Positions 35,737 through 45,663 of a DNA stretch of 64,000 bases are shown here, one piece after another. The notes below the pieces were generated by a model that saw only the letters and a program-made list of their open reading frames with translations, was not told the origin of the DNA and searched no databases. Numbering within the stretch: the first letter of the stretch is position 1; the number at the start of each line of letters is the position of its first letter. A program made the translations under genes and the position numbers. This DNA comes from Aliikangiella maris (GTDB taxonomy: Bacteria > Pseudomonadota > Gammaproteobacteria > Enterobacterales > Kangiellaceae): contig NZ_JBFDAH010000021.1 in the NCBI RefSeq assembly GCF_040719265.1, forward strand, positions 1-64,000, written 5' to 3'.

Positions 35737-37214
35737 AACTCGCCTCCCTCGGAGGCTTTAACCGAGTCAAGTAATGCTTGTGCCGGTATAAAACCATTCA
35801 TTTTTAATTTATCCAAGTCAAGTTCAATCAGAATTTCTTTAGGCTGTGACTTGAGTTTGTAATGATAAGCACGGCTACCGTTTTTTAGTTGGTATGCAAT
35901 AACCAAGAGTGCAAGCTGAGACTTATCGACCAGCAACTCTGACAGTTCTTTCGCAGTAATATCCCCCACAAGAAAAGCCTGACAACGATTCAACTGAGTC
36001 GGTTTGGTAATTTTATTGACCTCAACTTGTTTATGACTTTTAGCCCTATCGTTTATCTGATATGCCGACAAAAATAATTTAATATTTTCAAATACCGGTT
36101 CTTTTTCATAAACACATAACCGTATCGATGAATTATCACTGTTAGCTGCATTTTTTGGCCAGGTTGTATCTACTAATATGTTAAATAACATTCGCGAAAG
36201 TTCAGGATAATCTTTATCAACCACAACACCTGAATTAAACAACTCAAACCGGGGAGAATGCCCAGTTTGCTTAAATGCCACTAAATTAATTTCAAAGCGC
36301 AAATGCTGCTGGTTCTTCTTGGGTACCAGATTATAATGCACCCCTTTTTCACCAAGGGCGTCATCATTGCCAATCAATAAAATACGCTGCTGTGCACGCT
36401 GTGCTATAATGTTAACCAAACGCTCATCCTGCACATTGTTCATAATTAATGCATGACAATCGGCCATTTGACTGGCAGATTTTACACTACGATTACTCAA
36501 AGACTTACCTTTGAAAGTTTTGCTATCACCAAAATACGTAATGAACGCCGCCAAAGCATGATCATCAAAAGTGCATAGATTAAACTCTTCACTTTTTTCA
36601 AACTTGATACTCGACTCAGCCCACTCTGTATAATTAATCAGCGAACGAAGCAAATTAACTTTATCCGCAATTTCCGAAGCCACTACTTTGGCATATTTGA
36701 GTAATTCTCGACTAGGTATTAAATGACTTGAAATTAAAGCATCAGGATTAAGTTCATAATCAAATGTGTTTTGACTATTTAAATAAAGTCCAATATGAAA
36801 GCCTTTAGTAACGTATTGAGAACCTTCAATAATAAACAATGTGTTTTTAGTCAGTTGATGAGACAAAATCCAGTCAACGTCTCCTTGTTCAGGTTGCTCC
36901 ATAAATGCAGCATGACACATAGACAATTGTTCACGACTTGCTCGATTTGCAATAGTTAATGTCCTTCCCTGTATTTTTATTCCTTTCAAATATTGGTTAA
37001 AAACTTTTGCATTTTTTGTGTCATTATAGGTACACAGTAAATAGTCATCAGCTGTTTTTTGCATTACCCGTGATTCATCCCACTCAACAAGATTGAGTAA
37101 TTGACGGATAATCAAAGACTTTGCCAAATCTTTATTCAATCTTTCACTGGTGCTGGCGAATAATGCACTTCCAGCAGGTAAAAGTATGAAAAAAAGCAGC
37201 AAGATTCTAACCAA
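35733..37214 (-). CDS. Periplasmic protein with three YfiR-like domains
   Basis: A 493-residue exported protein (signal peptide LLLFFILLPAGSALFA). Three tandem segments share the YfiR (DUF4154) pattern: a W-x-(D/E)-(S) start, an LC-(x) strand, a linker, a conserved Cys before a hydrophobic strand. Segment 1: NLVEWDESR, YLLCTYND, CHAAFMEQ, ending ISSHLIPSRELLKYAKVV as in YfiR. Segment 2: INYTEWAESS, FNLCTFDDH, CHALIMNN. Segment 3: LVDTTWPKN, IRLCVYEKE, CQAFLVGD. YfiR is normally one domain and represses YfiN from the periplasm. Here the gene is coupled by ATGA overlap to a YfiN-like cyclase, so the same role is likely. I rate segment 3 as least certain. Confidence 0.75.
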   Translation of the reverse strand: MVRILLLFFILLPAGSALFASTSERLNKDLAKSLIIRQLLNLVEWDESRVMQKTADDYLLCTYNDTKNAKVFNQYLKGIKIQGRTLTIANRASREQLSMCHAAFMEQPEQGDVDWILSHQLTKNTLFIIEGSQYVTKGFHIGLYLNSQNTFDYELNPDALISSHLIPSRELLKYAKVVASEIADKVNLLRSLINYTEWAESSIKFEKSEEFNLCTFDDHALAAFITYFGDSKTFKGKSLSNRSVKSASQMADCHALIMNNVQDERLVNIIAQRAQQRILLIGNDDALGEKGVHYNLVPKKNQQHLRFEINLVAFKQTGHSPRFELFNSGVVVDKDYPELSRMLFNILVDTTWPKNAANSDNSSIRLCVYEKEPVFENIKLFLSAYQINDRAKSHKQVEVNKITKPTQLNRCQAFLVGDITAKELSELLVDKSQLALLVIAYQLKNGSRAYHYKLKSQPKEILIELDLDKLKMNGFIPAQALLDSVKASEGGEL

Positions 37215-37638
37215 TTAAATACCCCTAAATCCTTTCAAAGGATGAATGTTTTGATATAAAAATCCACGGTAAAACGGTGATTCGAAATAAAATAGATAAA
37301 ATTGATACTTTTTTAAACAAAATAGATAGTTAGTACTCAATAATTTGCTACAAGTATAGATGAAAATGTCTAATTTTGCGGATTTGAGCCGATGGAATAA
37401 TTAATTCTTTATTATTTTCCAGTTTCCTCTGGTCAATTATCGCCCGAACCCCGTATAATACGCGCGCCCAAAATCACCCCGTTGATAACGGGTTGCATGA
37501 GCATTAAACAATTTAGGTGTTTGTACGTCTTAACCACGCCCCTGTGTACCTTGGTCTGAAGGCTCATATTAAGCAGTTATAGTGGTTTTAAACTATATTA
37601 GGCGTTTTATATTCAACTTTTTTACCACTGAAAATTCT
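37215..37638 (+). promoter_or_regulatory. Upstream region of the nqr operon with a candidate promoter
   Basis: A noncoding region of about 420 bp between divergent operons. A TATAAT at 37454-37459 inside cccgtataatacgcg is a good -10 box for nqrA; no matching -35 box stands out at 16-18 bp, so it may depend on an activator. If used, the leader would be about 175 nt long. It contains a GC-richer stretch (cacgcccctgtgtacc) but no riboswitch I recognise. Confidence 0.35.
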
Positions 37639-38982
37639 ATGATCAAAATAAACAAAGGTCTTGATCTTCCGATTAACGGAAGCCCAAAACAAGAAATTCT
37701 TGAAGGGCCAGCAGTTTCGGAGGTTGGCATACTCGGAGAAGATTATCTCGGTATGAAACCCTCGATGAAAGTGCGCGTCGACCAGAAAGTTCGTTGTGGC
37801 GACCCACTTTTTGTAGATAAAAAAACTGATGGTGTAATTTATACTGCGCCCGCCAGCGGCACAGTAAAAGCAATAAACCGTGGAGCAAAACGTAAACTTC
37901 TGTCGGTTGTAATAGAGATAGAAGGTGACGAATATAAAGAATTTACCCAATACGACCCAGCACAGTTAAATCAGCTTAAGCGTGAGCAGGTTGTTGATAA
38001 TTTGGTTGAATCTGGTATGTGGGCCAGCATTAGAACCAGACCAATGAGTAAAATTCCGGCCATAGACAGCGAACCGGCTGCTATATTTGTCTCGGTAATG
38101 GATACCAACCCACTAGCCGCAGACCCGATGGTGATCATTCAGCATCAAATTGACTCATTCAACCATGGTTTGAGTGTTATCAAGCATTTGACCGCCGGAG
38201 AGCTGTTTGTTGGTTACGATGGCGATAAAAAACATGATCTGGCACAAAACCCTGCAGCAACTTACCAAGCATTCAGTGGTATTCACCCGGCTGGCAACGT
38301 GGGTACACATATCCACTTTTTAAAACCAGTCAATGATAAAAGAGCTGTCTGGCATATTGGCTATCAAGATGTGATTGCCATTGGCAAGTTGTTTACTACT
38401 GGTCGTCTGTATACTGATCGTGTTATTTCTTTGGCCGGTCCACTGGTTAAAGCGCCTCGCTTGATCAAAACCCGCATCGGCGCAAATACTGAACAACTGA
38501 CCACAAATCAAATTGATGCGACTGATGAAAGAATTATCTCGGGTTCGGTATTTAATGGCCACATAGCCGTTCATCACCGAGCTTATTTAGGACGCTACCA
38601 CAATCAAATTACCGTGCTAAAAGAAGGTCGTGAAAAAGAGTTCTTTGGCTGGATTTTACCTGGTAAAGATAAGTTCTCTATCACTCGCTCATTTATTTCC
38701 CATTTGAGTGGCGGCAAAAAGTTCGACTTTACCACGTCTACCGGTGGTAGTGAGCGCGCAATCATGCCAATTGGTACTTATGAGAAAGTAATGCCTTGGG
38801 ATATTTTACCAACCCAACTGCTGCGAGCGCTGGTTGTTGGTGATACCGACAACGCTCAGCAATTAGGCTGTCTTGAGTTTGATGAAGAAGATTTAGCCTT
38901 ATGTACCTTTGTTTGTCCTGGCAAGTATGAATATGGCCCGATCCTGCGGGATGTTTTAACCACCATTGAAAAGGAAGGCTGA
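37639..38982 (+). CDS. nqrA: Na+-translocating NADH:quinone reductase subunit A
   Basis: A peripheral cytoplasmic subunit of the sodium-pumping NADH:ubiquinone oxidoreductase. The start at ATG 37639 gives the usual N-terminus MIKINKGLDLPINGSP; an earlier in-frame start adds 19 hydrophobic residues not found in the family. Landmarks are GIHPAGNVGTHIHFL, DVIAIGKLFTTGRLY and FVCPGKYEYGPILRDVLTTIE at the end. Length 447, normal. Its stop overlaps the nqrB start by one base, the first of a six-gene operon. Confidence 0.97.
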   Translation: MIKINKGLDLPINGSPKQEILEGPAVSEVGILGEDYLGMKPSMKVRVDQKVRCGDPLFVDKKTDGVIYTAPASGTVKAINRGAKRKLLSVVIEIEGDEYKEFTQYDPAQLNQLKREQVVDNLVESGMWASIRTRPMSKIPAIDSEPAAIFVSVMDTNPLAADPMVIIQHQIDSFNHGLSVIKHLTAGELFVGYDGDKKHDLAQNPAATYQAFSGIHPAGNVGTHIHFLKPVNDKRAVWHIGYQDVIAIGKLFTTGRLYTDRVISLAGPLVKAPRLIKTRIGANTEQLTTNQIDATDERIISGSVFNGHIAVHHRAYLGRYHNQITVLKEGREKEFFGWILPGKDKFSITRSFISHLSGGKKFDFTTSTGGSERAIMPIGTYEKVMPWDILPTQLLRALVVGDTDNAQQLGCLEFDEEDLALCTFVCPGKYEYGPILRDVLTTIEKEG

Positions 38983-40211
38983 TGAAAAGTTTACGAGAAT
39001 ACATCGACCACCTTGAGCCCCACTTTGAAAAAGGGGGTAAGTATGAAAAATGGTATGCACTTTACGAAGCTGTAACCACAATTTTATATACTCCAGGTCA
39101 CGTTACCCACAATGCCTCTCATGTAAGAGATAATATTGATTTAAAACGGATTATGATTTTCGTCTGGGCCTGTACCTTCCCGGCAATGTTTTGGGGAATG
39201 TATAATGTTGGTTACCAGGCAGTTGATGCAATGGCAGTCACTGGCGCAACCCAACTGGAAGGCTGGCATGGCTGGATGATGAACCTGTTTGGTGCAGAAT
39301 ATTCAAAAGACACCTTGAGTGCGATGTTCATTGGTGCACTGTACTTTATTCCCATCTATGCCGTTGCCTTTATTGTTGGCGGTTTTTGGGAAGTAATATT
39401 CGCTTCTGTACGCGGTCATGAGATTAACGAAGGCTTTTTTGTTACTTCAATCTTATTTGCACTGATTCTGCCCCCCGATATTCCGCTATGGCAAGTTGCT
39501 ATCGGTATCAGTTTTGGGGTTGTTGTTGCTAAAGAAGTATTTGGCGGAACCGGCAAAAACTTCTTGAACCCAGCATTAGCAGGTCGTGCGTTTTTATTCT
39601 TCGCTTATCCAACAAACATGGCCGGTGATGTCTGGACTGTGGTTGATGGCTTTACTGGCGCGACACCACTGGCAGCTGCTGCACAAGGCACAATGAATGA
39701 ACTGTTTGCGTTATCATTTTTCGATGCGATAGGTAATGAGCAATGGCAAAATGCCTTCTTTGGATTGATTCAAGGGTCTATAGGTGAAGTTTCGACACTA
39801 ATGATTTTAATTGGTGGCCTAACTCTGGTTTACTGCAAAATTGCTTCGTGGCGAATTATTACTGGCGTAATGCTTGGTATGATAGCATCGTCATTGCTGT
39901 TTAATGCGATAGGCAGTGAAACCAATCATATGTTCCAAATGCCTTGGTATTGGCATCTGGTTACTGGTGGTTTTGCATTTGGTATGATGTTTATGGCAAC
40001 CGATCCGGTTTCAGCCTCATTAACCAATAAAGGCAAATTCTATTTTGGCGCACTCGTAGGTGCAATGTGTGTCATGATTCGTGTCGCCAATCCGGCTTAC
40101 CCCGAAGGCATGATGCTGGCCATTTTATTTGCGAATTTATTCGCACCTCTTATCGACCATTTCGTTGTTCAAGCGAATATTAAACGGAGGGCAAAACGTT
40201 ATGTCAGCTAA
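38982..40211 (+). CDS. nqrB: Na+-translocating NADH:quinone reductase subunit B
   Basis: An integral membrane subunit of 409 residues that carries covalently bound FMN and a riboflavin and forms part of the sodium path. The FMN attachment motif is in DGFTGATPLAAAAQG. Many hydrophobic helices are visible, for example AMFIGALYFIPIYAVAFIVGG and VAIGISFGVVVAKEVFGGTGK. The tail (FVVQANIKRRAKRYVS) overlaps nqrC by 11 bases. The flavin is attached by ApbE, encoded downstream at 43572. Confidence 0.97.
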   Translation: MKSLREYIDHLEPHFEKGGKYEKWYALYEAVTTILYTPGHVTHNASHVRDNIDLKRIMIFVWACTFPAMFWGMYNVGYQAVDAMAVTGATQLEGWHGWMMNLFGAEYSKDTLSAMFIGALYFIPIYAVAFIVGGFWEVIFASVRGHEINEGFFVTSILFALILPPDIPLWQVAIGISFGVVVAKEVFGGTGKNFLNPALAGRAFLFFAYPTNMAGDVWTVVDGFTGATPLAAAAQGTMNELFALSFFDAIGNEQWQNAFFGLIQGSIGEVSTLMILIGGLTLVYCKIASWRIITGVMLGMIASSLLFNAIGSETNHMFQMPWYWHLVTGGFAFGMMFMATDPVSASLTNKGKFYFGALVGAMCVMIRVANPAYPEGMMLAILFANLFAPLIDHFVVQANIKRRAKRYVS

Positions 40212-40962
40212 TAACGACTCTTTTATTAAAACCATTATTGTTGCTGTATCACTATGTCTGGTGTGCTCGGTACTGGTATCGACGACTGCGGTTTCGCTAA
40301 AAGATCAACAAACGGCTAACGCCTCTTTAGATAAAAAGAAAAATATTTTAGTGGCGGCAAACTTGTTTAAACCGGATACCGATATTGAACAAGCTTTTGC
40401 CAATATTGAACGCAAGTTTGTTGACATTGAAACCGGTCGCTTTGTTAGTGTGGATAATCCAGCAACCTTTAACCAGCGACAAAATGCTAAAGATCCGGCA
40501 ACCAGTATCAAAATTGAAGATGACATTGCTAAAATCAAGCGTCGCTCAAAAGTTGCTTCTGTTTACCTGGTAAGAGATGGTGCCAAAGTTGAAACCATTA
40601 TTTTACCGATTCGCGGTAGCGGACTGTTTTCTACGCTTTATGGTTTTATCGCATTAAAGTCAGATAAACAAACAATTGTTGGCCTTAAATTTTACGAGCA
40701 TGGCGAAACCCCGGGTCTTGGTGGTGAAGTCGACAATCCAAACTGGTTAGCATTATGGCCGGGAAAACAATTACTGGATAACAACGGCAAACCAGTCTTG
40801 AAACTGGTAAAAGGTGGCGGCAACGGAAATTCAGAAGTTGACGCGCTATCTGGTGCAACGATGACCACTAACGGTATTCGTAACATGCTGAAATACTGGA
40901 TGGGTGACGATGCGTTCGGACCATTCCTGGCAAAACTTGATGTGAATACAGGAGACGCCTAA
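40201..40962 (+). CDS. nqrC: Na+-translocating NADH:quinone reductase subunit C
   Basis: A 253-residue subunit anchored by one N-terminal helix (IIVAVSLCLVCSVLVSTTAV) with a large periplasmic domain holding a covalent FMN. The start at ATG 40201 gives MSANNDSFIKTI, the family N-terminus; an earlier in-frame ATG lies deep in nqrB. The FMN motif SGATMTTNG lies near residue 220, after EHGETPGLGGEVDNP. Overlaps nqrB by 11 bases and abuts nqrD. Confidence 0.97.
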   Translation: MSANNDSFIKTIIVAVSLCLVCSVLVSTTAVSLKDQQTANASLDKKKNILVAANLFKPDTDIEQAFANIERKFVDIETGRFVSVDNPATFNQRQNAKDPATSIKIEDDIAKIKRRSKVASVYLVRDGAKVETIILPIRGSGLFSTLYGFIALKSDKQTIVGLKFYEHGETPGLGGEVDNPNWLALWPGKQLLDNNGKPVLKLVKGGGNGNSEVDALSGATMTTNGIRNMLKYWMGDDAFGPFLAKLDVNTGDA

Positions 40963-41606
40963 TGACTGCGGTAACTTTTGATTTTCAAGAAATTAAAAAG
41001 GTTGTCACTCGGCCAATCGCCGACAACAACCCAATTGCACTTCAGGTTTTGGGTATTTGTAGTGCGTTGGCGGTTACCAGTAAAGTAGAAACGGCGCTGG
41101 TTATGAGCATGGCATTAACTCTGGTAACAGCATTTTCAAACCTGTTGATCAGCACGATTCGTTCACAAATACCGTCAAGCATTCGAATTATTGTTCAAAT
41201 GACAATTATTGCTTCGTTGGTCATTATTGTTGACCAGTTTTTAAAAGCTTACGCCTTTGAAACAGCCAAACAATTATCGGTATTCGTTGGCTTGATTATT
41301 ACCAACTGTATCGTTATGGGACGTGCCGAAGCTTACGCCATGAAAAATGGCCCTGTAATGAGCTTTTTTGATGGTATTGGTAATGGCCTTGGCTACTCGG
41401 CCATATTAATCCTGGTTGCAATCATTCGTGAACTGTTAGGTTCAGGCAGCATTCTTGGCTTTACTATATTACATCCCATTAAAGATGGCGGTTGGTATCA
41501 AACCAACGGTTTATTGTTATTACCACCAAGTGCATTCTTTGTGATTGGTTTTATTATCTGGGCATTACGTACCTGGAAACCAGAGCAAGTTGAGGAGTCA
41601 AACTAA
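40962..41606 (+). CDS. nqrD: Na+-translocating NADH:quinone reductase subunit D
   Basis: A 214-residue membrane subunit with about six helices. It and NqrE are homologous inverted-topology partners that hold an iron-sulfur centre between them. Landmarks: VTRPIADNNPIALQVLGICSA at the start, VFVGLIITNCIVMGRAEAYA with the conserved Cys, and FFDGIGNGLGYSAILI. One-base overlaps with nqrC and nqrE. Confidence 0.97.
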   Translation: MTAVTFDFQEIKKVVTRPIADNNPIALQVLGICSALAVTSKVETALVMSMALTLVTAFSNLLISTIRSQIPSSIRIIVQMTIIASLVIIVDQFLKAYAFETAKQLSVFVGLIITNCIVMGRAEAYAMKNGPVMSFFDGIGNGLGYSAILILVAIIRELLGSGSILGFTILHPIKDGGWYQTNGLLLLPPSAFFVIGFIIWALRTWKPEQVEESN

Positions 41607-42214
41607 TGGAACATTTTATTAGTTTATTTATTCGCTCTGTCTTTGTAGACAACATGGCGCTATCCGCCTTTTTAGGTATGTGTACCTTTCTGGCTGTTTC
41701 AAAAAAGGTACAAACGGCAATCGGTCTAGGTATCGCAGTTGTTGTTGTACAAACAATCACTGTGCCAGCCAACTACCTGTTATATACCTATTTACTTAAA
41801 GAAGGCGCTTTAGACTGGGCGGGCTTGCCTGAAACCGATTTAAGCTTTTTAGGCTTGATTGTTTATATTGGTGTTATCGCAGCGATAGTACAAATTTTGG
41901 AAATGTTTTTAGACAAATTTGTGCCTTCTCTTTACCAGGCGCTTGGCATCTTCTTACCATTAATTACCGTAAACTGCGCAATTTTAGGTGGCAGCTTGTT
42001 TATGATTCAGCGTGAATACACTTTCTCTGAGTCGGTCGTTTATGGGGTTGGCAGTGGCTTTGGCTGGGCTCTAGCAATTGTTGCACTAGCCGGTATTCGT
42101 GAAAAAATGAAATATAGTGACGTTCCTGATGGCTTACGTGGTCTGGGAATTACATTTATTACAGTTGGCCTAATGGCACTGGCATTTATGTCATTCTCTG
42201 GCGTCCAGTTATAA
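41606..42214 (+). CDS. nqrE: Na+-translocating NADH:quinone reductase subunit E
   Basis: A 202-residue membrane subunit paralogous to NqrD. Landmarks: FIRSVFVDNMALSAFLGMCTF (with the first conserved Cys), FLPLITVNCAILGGSLFM (second Cys) and VYGVGSGFGWALAIVALAGIREK. Length is normal. Overlaps nqrD by one base; nqrF follows after 19 bp. Confidence 0.97.
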   Translation: MEHFISLFIRSVFVDNMALSAFLGMCTFLAVSKKVQTAIGLGIAVVVVQTITVPANYLLYTYLLKEGALDWAGLPETDLSFLGLIVYIGVIAAIVQILEMFLDKFVPSLYQALGIFLPLITVNCAILGGSLFMIQREYTFSESVVYGVGSGFGWALAIVALAGIREKMKYSDVPDGLRGLGITFITVGLMALAFMSFSGVQL

Positions 42215-42233
42215 CACAAAGGAAATTAAGACT

Positions 42234-43460
42234 ATGCAAGAAATTATTGTTGGCGTTTCCATGTTCACACTCGTCATTCTGGCGTTAGTGATGATCATTC
42301 TGGCGGCCAAGAAGAGTCTCGTTAGTAGTGGCGATGTAAAAATCAACATTAATGGCGAAGATGATAAATCTATTACTACATCGGCAGGTGGAAAATTGCT
42401 TGGCGCATTGGCAAATAGCGGAATTTTCGTTTCATCAGCTTGTGGCGGTGGCGGTACCTGCGGTCAATGCTTATGTAAAGTGAAATCAGGTGGCGGTTCA
42501 TTGCTACCAACTGAAGAAAGTCATATTAATAAGCGTGAAGCACGTGAAGGTTATCGCTTATCTTGTCAGGTTAATGTTAAACAAGATATGGAAATTGAGT
42601 TACCTGAAGAGGTTTTCGGTGTAAAAAAATGGGAATGTGAAGTTATTTCAAATGATAACAAAGCAACTTTCATTAAAGAGCTGAAACTAAAATTACCAGA
42701 AGGCGAAAGCGTTCCTTTCCGCGCTGGTGGTTATATTCAGATTGAATGTCCGCCTTATAAATTAAAATACAGCGAATTTGATATTGACCCAGAGTATCAC
42801 TCAGACTGGAATCACTTTAAGTTGTGGGATGTTGAAGCAGAATCAAAAGAGCCGGTTATCAGAGCTTACTCAATGGCGAACTATCCAGAAGAAAAAGGCA
42901 TCATTATGCTCAATGTTCGGATAGCTTCACCACCGCCGCGAAATATGTCTCTGCCAGCGGGTAAAATGTCCTCTTATATCTTTAATTTAAAACCCGGCGA
43001 TAAAGTGACAATTTCAGGACCTTACGGTGAATTTTTTGCCAAAGAAACCAAAAGTGAAATGGTCTTTATTGGTGGCGGTGCAGGTATGGCGCCAATGCGT
43101 TCACACATTTTCGATCAGTTCCGACGCTTAAAAACTGATCGCAAGGTAACTTTCTGGTACGGTGCACGAAGCAAACGCGAAATGTTTTATGTTGAAGACT
43201 TCGATAGTATTGCAGCAGAAAATGAAAATTTTGAATGGCACGTTGCTTTGTCAGATCCAATGCCCGAAGACAACTGGGAAGGTTACACTGGGTTTATTCA
43301 TAATGTACTTTATGAAAACTATTTAAAAGATCATGAAGCACCAGAAGACTGTGAATACTATATGTGTGGACCGCCCATGATGAACGCGGCAGTTATCAAG
43401 ATGCTTGAAGACTTAGGTGTTGAGCGCGATAATATCTTCCTTGATGACTTTGGCGGATAG
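42234..43460 (+). CDS. nqrF: Na+-translocating NADH:quinone reductase subunit F
   Basis: The electron-entry subunit, which oxidises NADH. It has one N-terminal helix (GVSMFTLVILALVMIILAA), a ferredoxin domain with ligands Cys70, Cys76, Cys79 (SACGGGGTCGQC) and Cys111, then an FAD domain (RAYSMANYPEE) and a NADH domain (FIGGGAGMAPMRSHI, and YYMCGPPMMNAAV near the end). Length 408, typical. Last gene of the operon; a terminator follows at 43482. Confidence 0.98.
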   Translation: MQEIIVGVSMFTLVILALVMIILAAKKSLVSSGDVKININGEDDKSITTSAGGKLLGALANSGIFVSSACGGGGTCGQCLCKVKSGGGSLLPTEESHINKREAREGYRLSCQVNVKQDMEIELPEEVFGVKKWECEVISNDNKATFIKELKLKLPEGESVPFRAGGYIQIECPPYKLKYSEFDIDPEYHSDWNHFKLWDVEAESKEPVIRAYSMANYPEEKGIIMLNVRIASPPPRNMSLPAGKMSSYIFNLKPGDKVTISGPYGEFFAKETKSEMVFIGGGAGMAPMRSHIFDQFRRLKTDRKVTFWYGARSKREMFYVEDFDSIAAENENFEWHVALSDPMPEDNWEGYTGFIHNVLYENYLKDHEAPEDCEYYMCGPPMMNAAVIKMLEDLGVERDNIFLDDFGG

Positions 43461-43481
43461 CCAACACCAACAACACTATTT

Positions 43482-43506
43482 AAGGGCAGTTCAACTGCCC
43501 TTTTTT
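43482..43506 (+). terminator. Rho-independent terminator of the nqr operon
   Basis: Stem aagggcag / ctgccctt with loop ttcaa followed by six T, 22 bp after the nqrF stop. It separates nqrABCDEF from apbE. Confidence 0.88.
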
Positions 43507-43571
43507 AATTCTGCAAGCACTTTCAAATACCTTTAGAAAGTATAGCAAACAAACTAAATGGTCAGCTAATC

Positions 43572-44579
43572 ATGTCAAATACCCCCATCATACAATGTAT
43601 ACTCATCACATTTGTGTTTGTTTTACTCTGCTCTTGTCAGCCTGAAGAAAAATATTCCCGGTTAACGGGGTTTACAATGGGTACAACTTATCAGGTAACT
43701 TTTGAAAAAAATGCCATTGCACCTGAGCAACTACAACAAAAAATTGATAATCGTCTCGAAAAAATCAATCAGCTCATGTCAACCTATATCGAAGATTCAG
43801 AATTATCTTTGTTTAATCGAGCACATACAACAGACTGCCAACCCATTTCCGAGAACACTCGATTTGTTATTCAAAATTCACTCGAAGTATTTCAGCAAAC
43901 TGCAGGAAAATTTGATGTAACTCTTGCACCACTCATTGAACTATGGGGGTTTGACAAAAAGCAAACCCATGATGCGATCCCACCTCAAAGTACAATTGAC
44001 AGCATCTTGAAACAGTTTGGCTCACAGCATGTACATATTGAAATAGACTGCGTCAAAAAAGATTTAGCCAATATTTCAATTAACCTTTCGGCCATTGCCA
44101 AAGGTTATGCTGTCGATGAGATTGCTAAAATAATTAAAGCCAGCGGCAGTCAGAACTATTTAGTTGAAATAGGAGGTGAACTGGCCAGTCAAGGAATCAA
44201 TGCACGTGGTAAACCCTGGCAGATAGCCATCGAGTCGGCAGTTACTCAAGAGCGTGCCATTCAGCGAATTATTACCCCCAATGGACTCGGAGTGGCGACA
44301 TCGGGAGATTATCGCAACTACTTTGAAAAAGATGGCAAACGCTACTCACATACGATTGATCCGACCACAGGCTATCCAATCACTCACCAACTCGCCTCAA
44401 TTACTGTATTGCATCCACAAACCATGTTAGCAGATGCGCTGGCAACGGCGCTCATGGTCATGGGACCTGACGAAGCGTTAAAGTTTGCCAACCAACACCA
44501 GTTACCAATATTTATGCTAGTAAAATCCGAGGACGGATTTAAAGAAGTTTATAACGACAACTTTAAACCTTATCTGTAG
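43572..44579 (+). CDS. apbE: FAD:protein FMN transferase ApbE (lipoprotein)
   Basis: A 335-residue exported lipoprotein (lipobox LLCSC at about 19-23) that attaches FMN to threonines of NqrB and NqrC in the periplasm. Family landmarks: LTGFTMGTTYQVTF at the start, NINLSAIAKGYAVDEIAK-type segment, YLVEIGGELASQG, ATSGDYRNYFEKDGKRYSH, IDPTTGYPI and LADALATALMVMG. Its position just after nqrF, beyond a terminator, fits its role in maturing the complex. Confidence 0.96.
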   Translation: MSNTPIIQCILITFVFVLLCSCQPEEKYSRLTGFTMGTTYQVTFEKNAIAPEQLQQKIDNRLEKINQLMSTYIEDSELSLFNRAHTTDCQPISENTRFVIQNSLEVFQQTAGKFDVTLAPLIELWGFDKKQTHDAIPPQSTIDSILKQFGSQHVHIEIDCVKKDLANISINLSAIAKGYAVDEIAKIIKASGSQNYLVEIGGELASQGINARGKPWQIAIESAVTQERAIQRIITPNGLGVATSGDYRNYFEKDGKRYSHTIDPTTGYPITHQLASITVLHPQTMLADALATALMVMGPDEALKFANQHQLPIFMLVKSEDGFKEVYNDNFKPYL

Positions 44580-44625
44580 TAAATTATACTATGACACTGT
44601 GCATAATCTAATCAAGGGTACATCA

Positions 44626-45588
44626 TTGTCGAATTCAACTTCTGATACGCTGAAAGTCGCACTCGGGCAGCTAGCACCGGTTTGGCTTAACCGTAAAGCA
44701 ACGTTGGATAAAATTGCGCAGAGCCTATCTGAAGCGGCCGACAATGCCTGTGACTTAATCGCTTTCGGCGAGGCTATTGTTCCCGGCTACCCATTCTGGA
44801 TTGAGTTAACTGATGGCGCCCGATTTGATAATGTTGAGCAAAAATCAATTTTCGCCCATTATGCTGAGCAAGCGATCCAAATTGAGCGGGGTGACTTAGC
44901 GACTTTATGTGATATCGCTAGGCAGAAAAACATTGCAACTTATGTTGGTGTCATTGAGCGACCGCTAGATCGTGCAGGTCATAGTCTATACTGTAGTCTG
45001 GTTTATATTGACCAAACGGGTCAAATACAATCAATACATCGCAAGCTGATGCCAACTTACGAAGAGCGACTAGCCTGGTCAACAGGTGACGGGCATGGCT
45101 TGGTTACTCACCCCTTAAAAGGATTTACCGTCGGCGGCCTCAATTGCTGGGAAAACTGGATGCCATTGGTTCGCGCAGCTATGTATGCTCAAGGCGAAAA
45201 CCTGCATGTGGCGGTCTGGCCAGGTAACGAGCGAAATACGCGTGACTTAACATCCGTTATCGCCAGAGAGGGGCGTAGTTTTGTGATGTCAGTTTCAGGA
45301 CTGATGCGCCCACAAGATATTGATAGTAAGATTGAAGAACTACAATCGATTAAAAAATTAGGCACTGACTTTTTAGCTAACGGTGGTTCGTGTCTGGCAG
45401 CCCCCGATGGTAGTTGGGTGATACCGCCACAAGTTGGTAACGAAGGGATCTATTATGCCGAAATAGATCTTGCCAAAGTCAGACAAGAAAGACAAAATTT
45501 CGATCCGGCTGGGCATTACTCACGGCCCGACATCACCCAGTTAACGGTTAACCGAAAGCGTCAGACAACGGTTAATTTTAATGATTAA
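44626..45588 (+). CDS. Nitrilase-superfamily carbon-nitrogen hydrolase
   Basis: About 320 residues from a TTG at 44626 with AAGGG seven bases upstream; a GTG at 44599 is an alternative start adding nine residues. The catalytic triad of the superfamily is visible: Glu49 in AFGEAIVPGYP, Lys140 in HRKLMPTYEER and Cys174 in GGLNCWENWMP. The spacing and the WPGNERNTRDL segment place it nearer nitrilases and aliphatic-nitrilase-like enzymes than amidases such as NIT2, but the substrate is not predictable. It sits between apbE and nqrM without obvious connection to NQR. No signal peptide. Confidence 0.85.
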   Translation: MSNSTSDTLKVALGQLAPVWLNRKATLDKIAQSLSEAADNACDLIAFGEAIVPGYPFWIELTDGARFDNVEQKSIFAHYAEQAIQIERGDLATLCDIARQKNIATYVGVIERPLDRAGHSLYCSLVYIDQTGQIQSIHRKLMPTYEERLAWSTGDGHGLVTHPLKGFTVGGLNCWENWMPLVRAAMYAQGENLHVAVWPGNERNTRDLTSVIAREGRSFVMSVSGLMRPQDIDSKIEELQSIKKLGTDFLANGGSCLAAPDGSWVIPPQVGNEGIYYAEIDLAKVRQERQNFDPAGHYSRPDITQLTVNRKRQTTVNFND

Positions 45589-45663
45589 ACTTGGAAAGTA
45601 TATTTTAGCGTTACTGTTTTAGCCTTACTGTTTTAAAGAAACAAATTTAGAGAAGTGATATTA

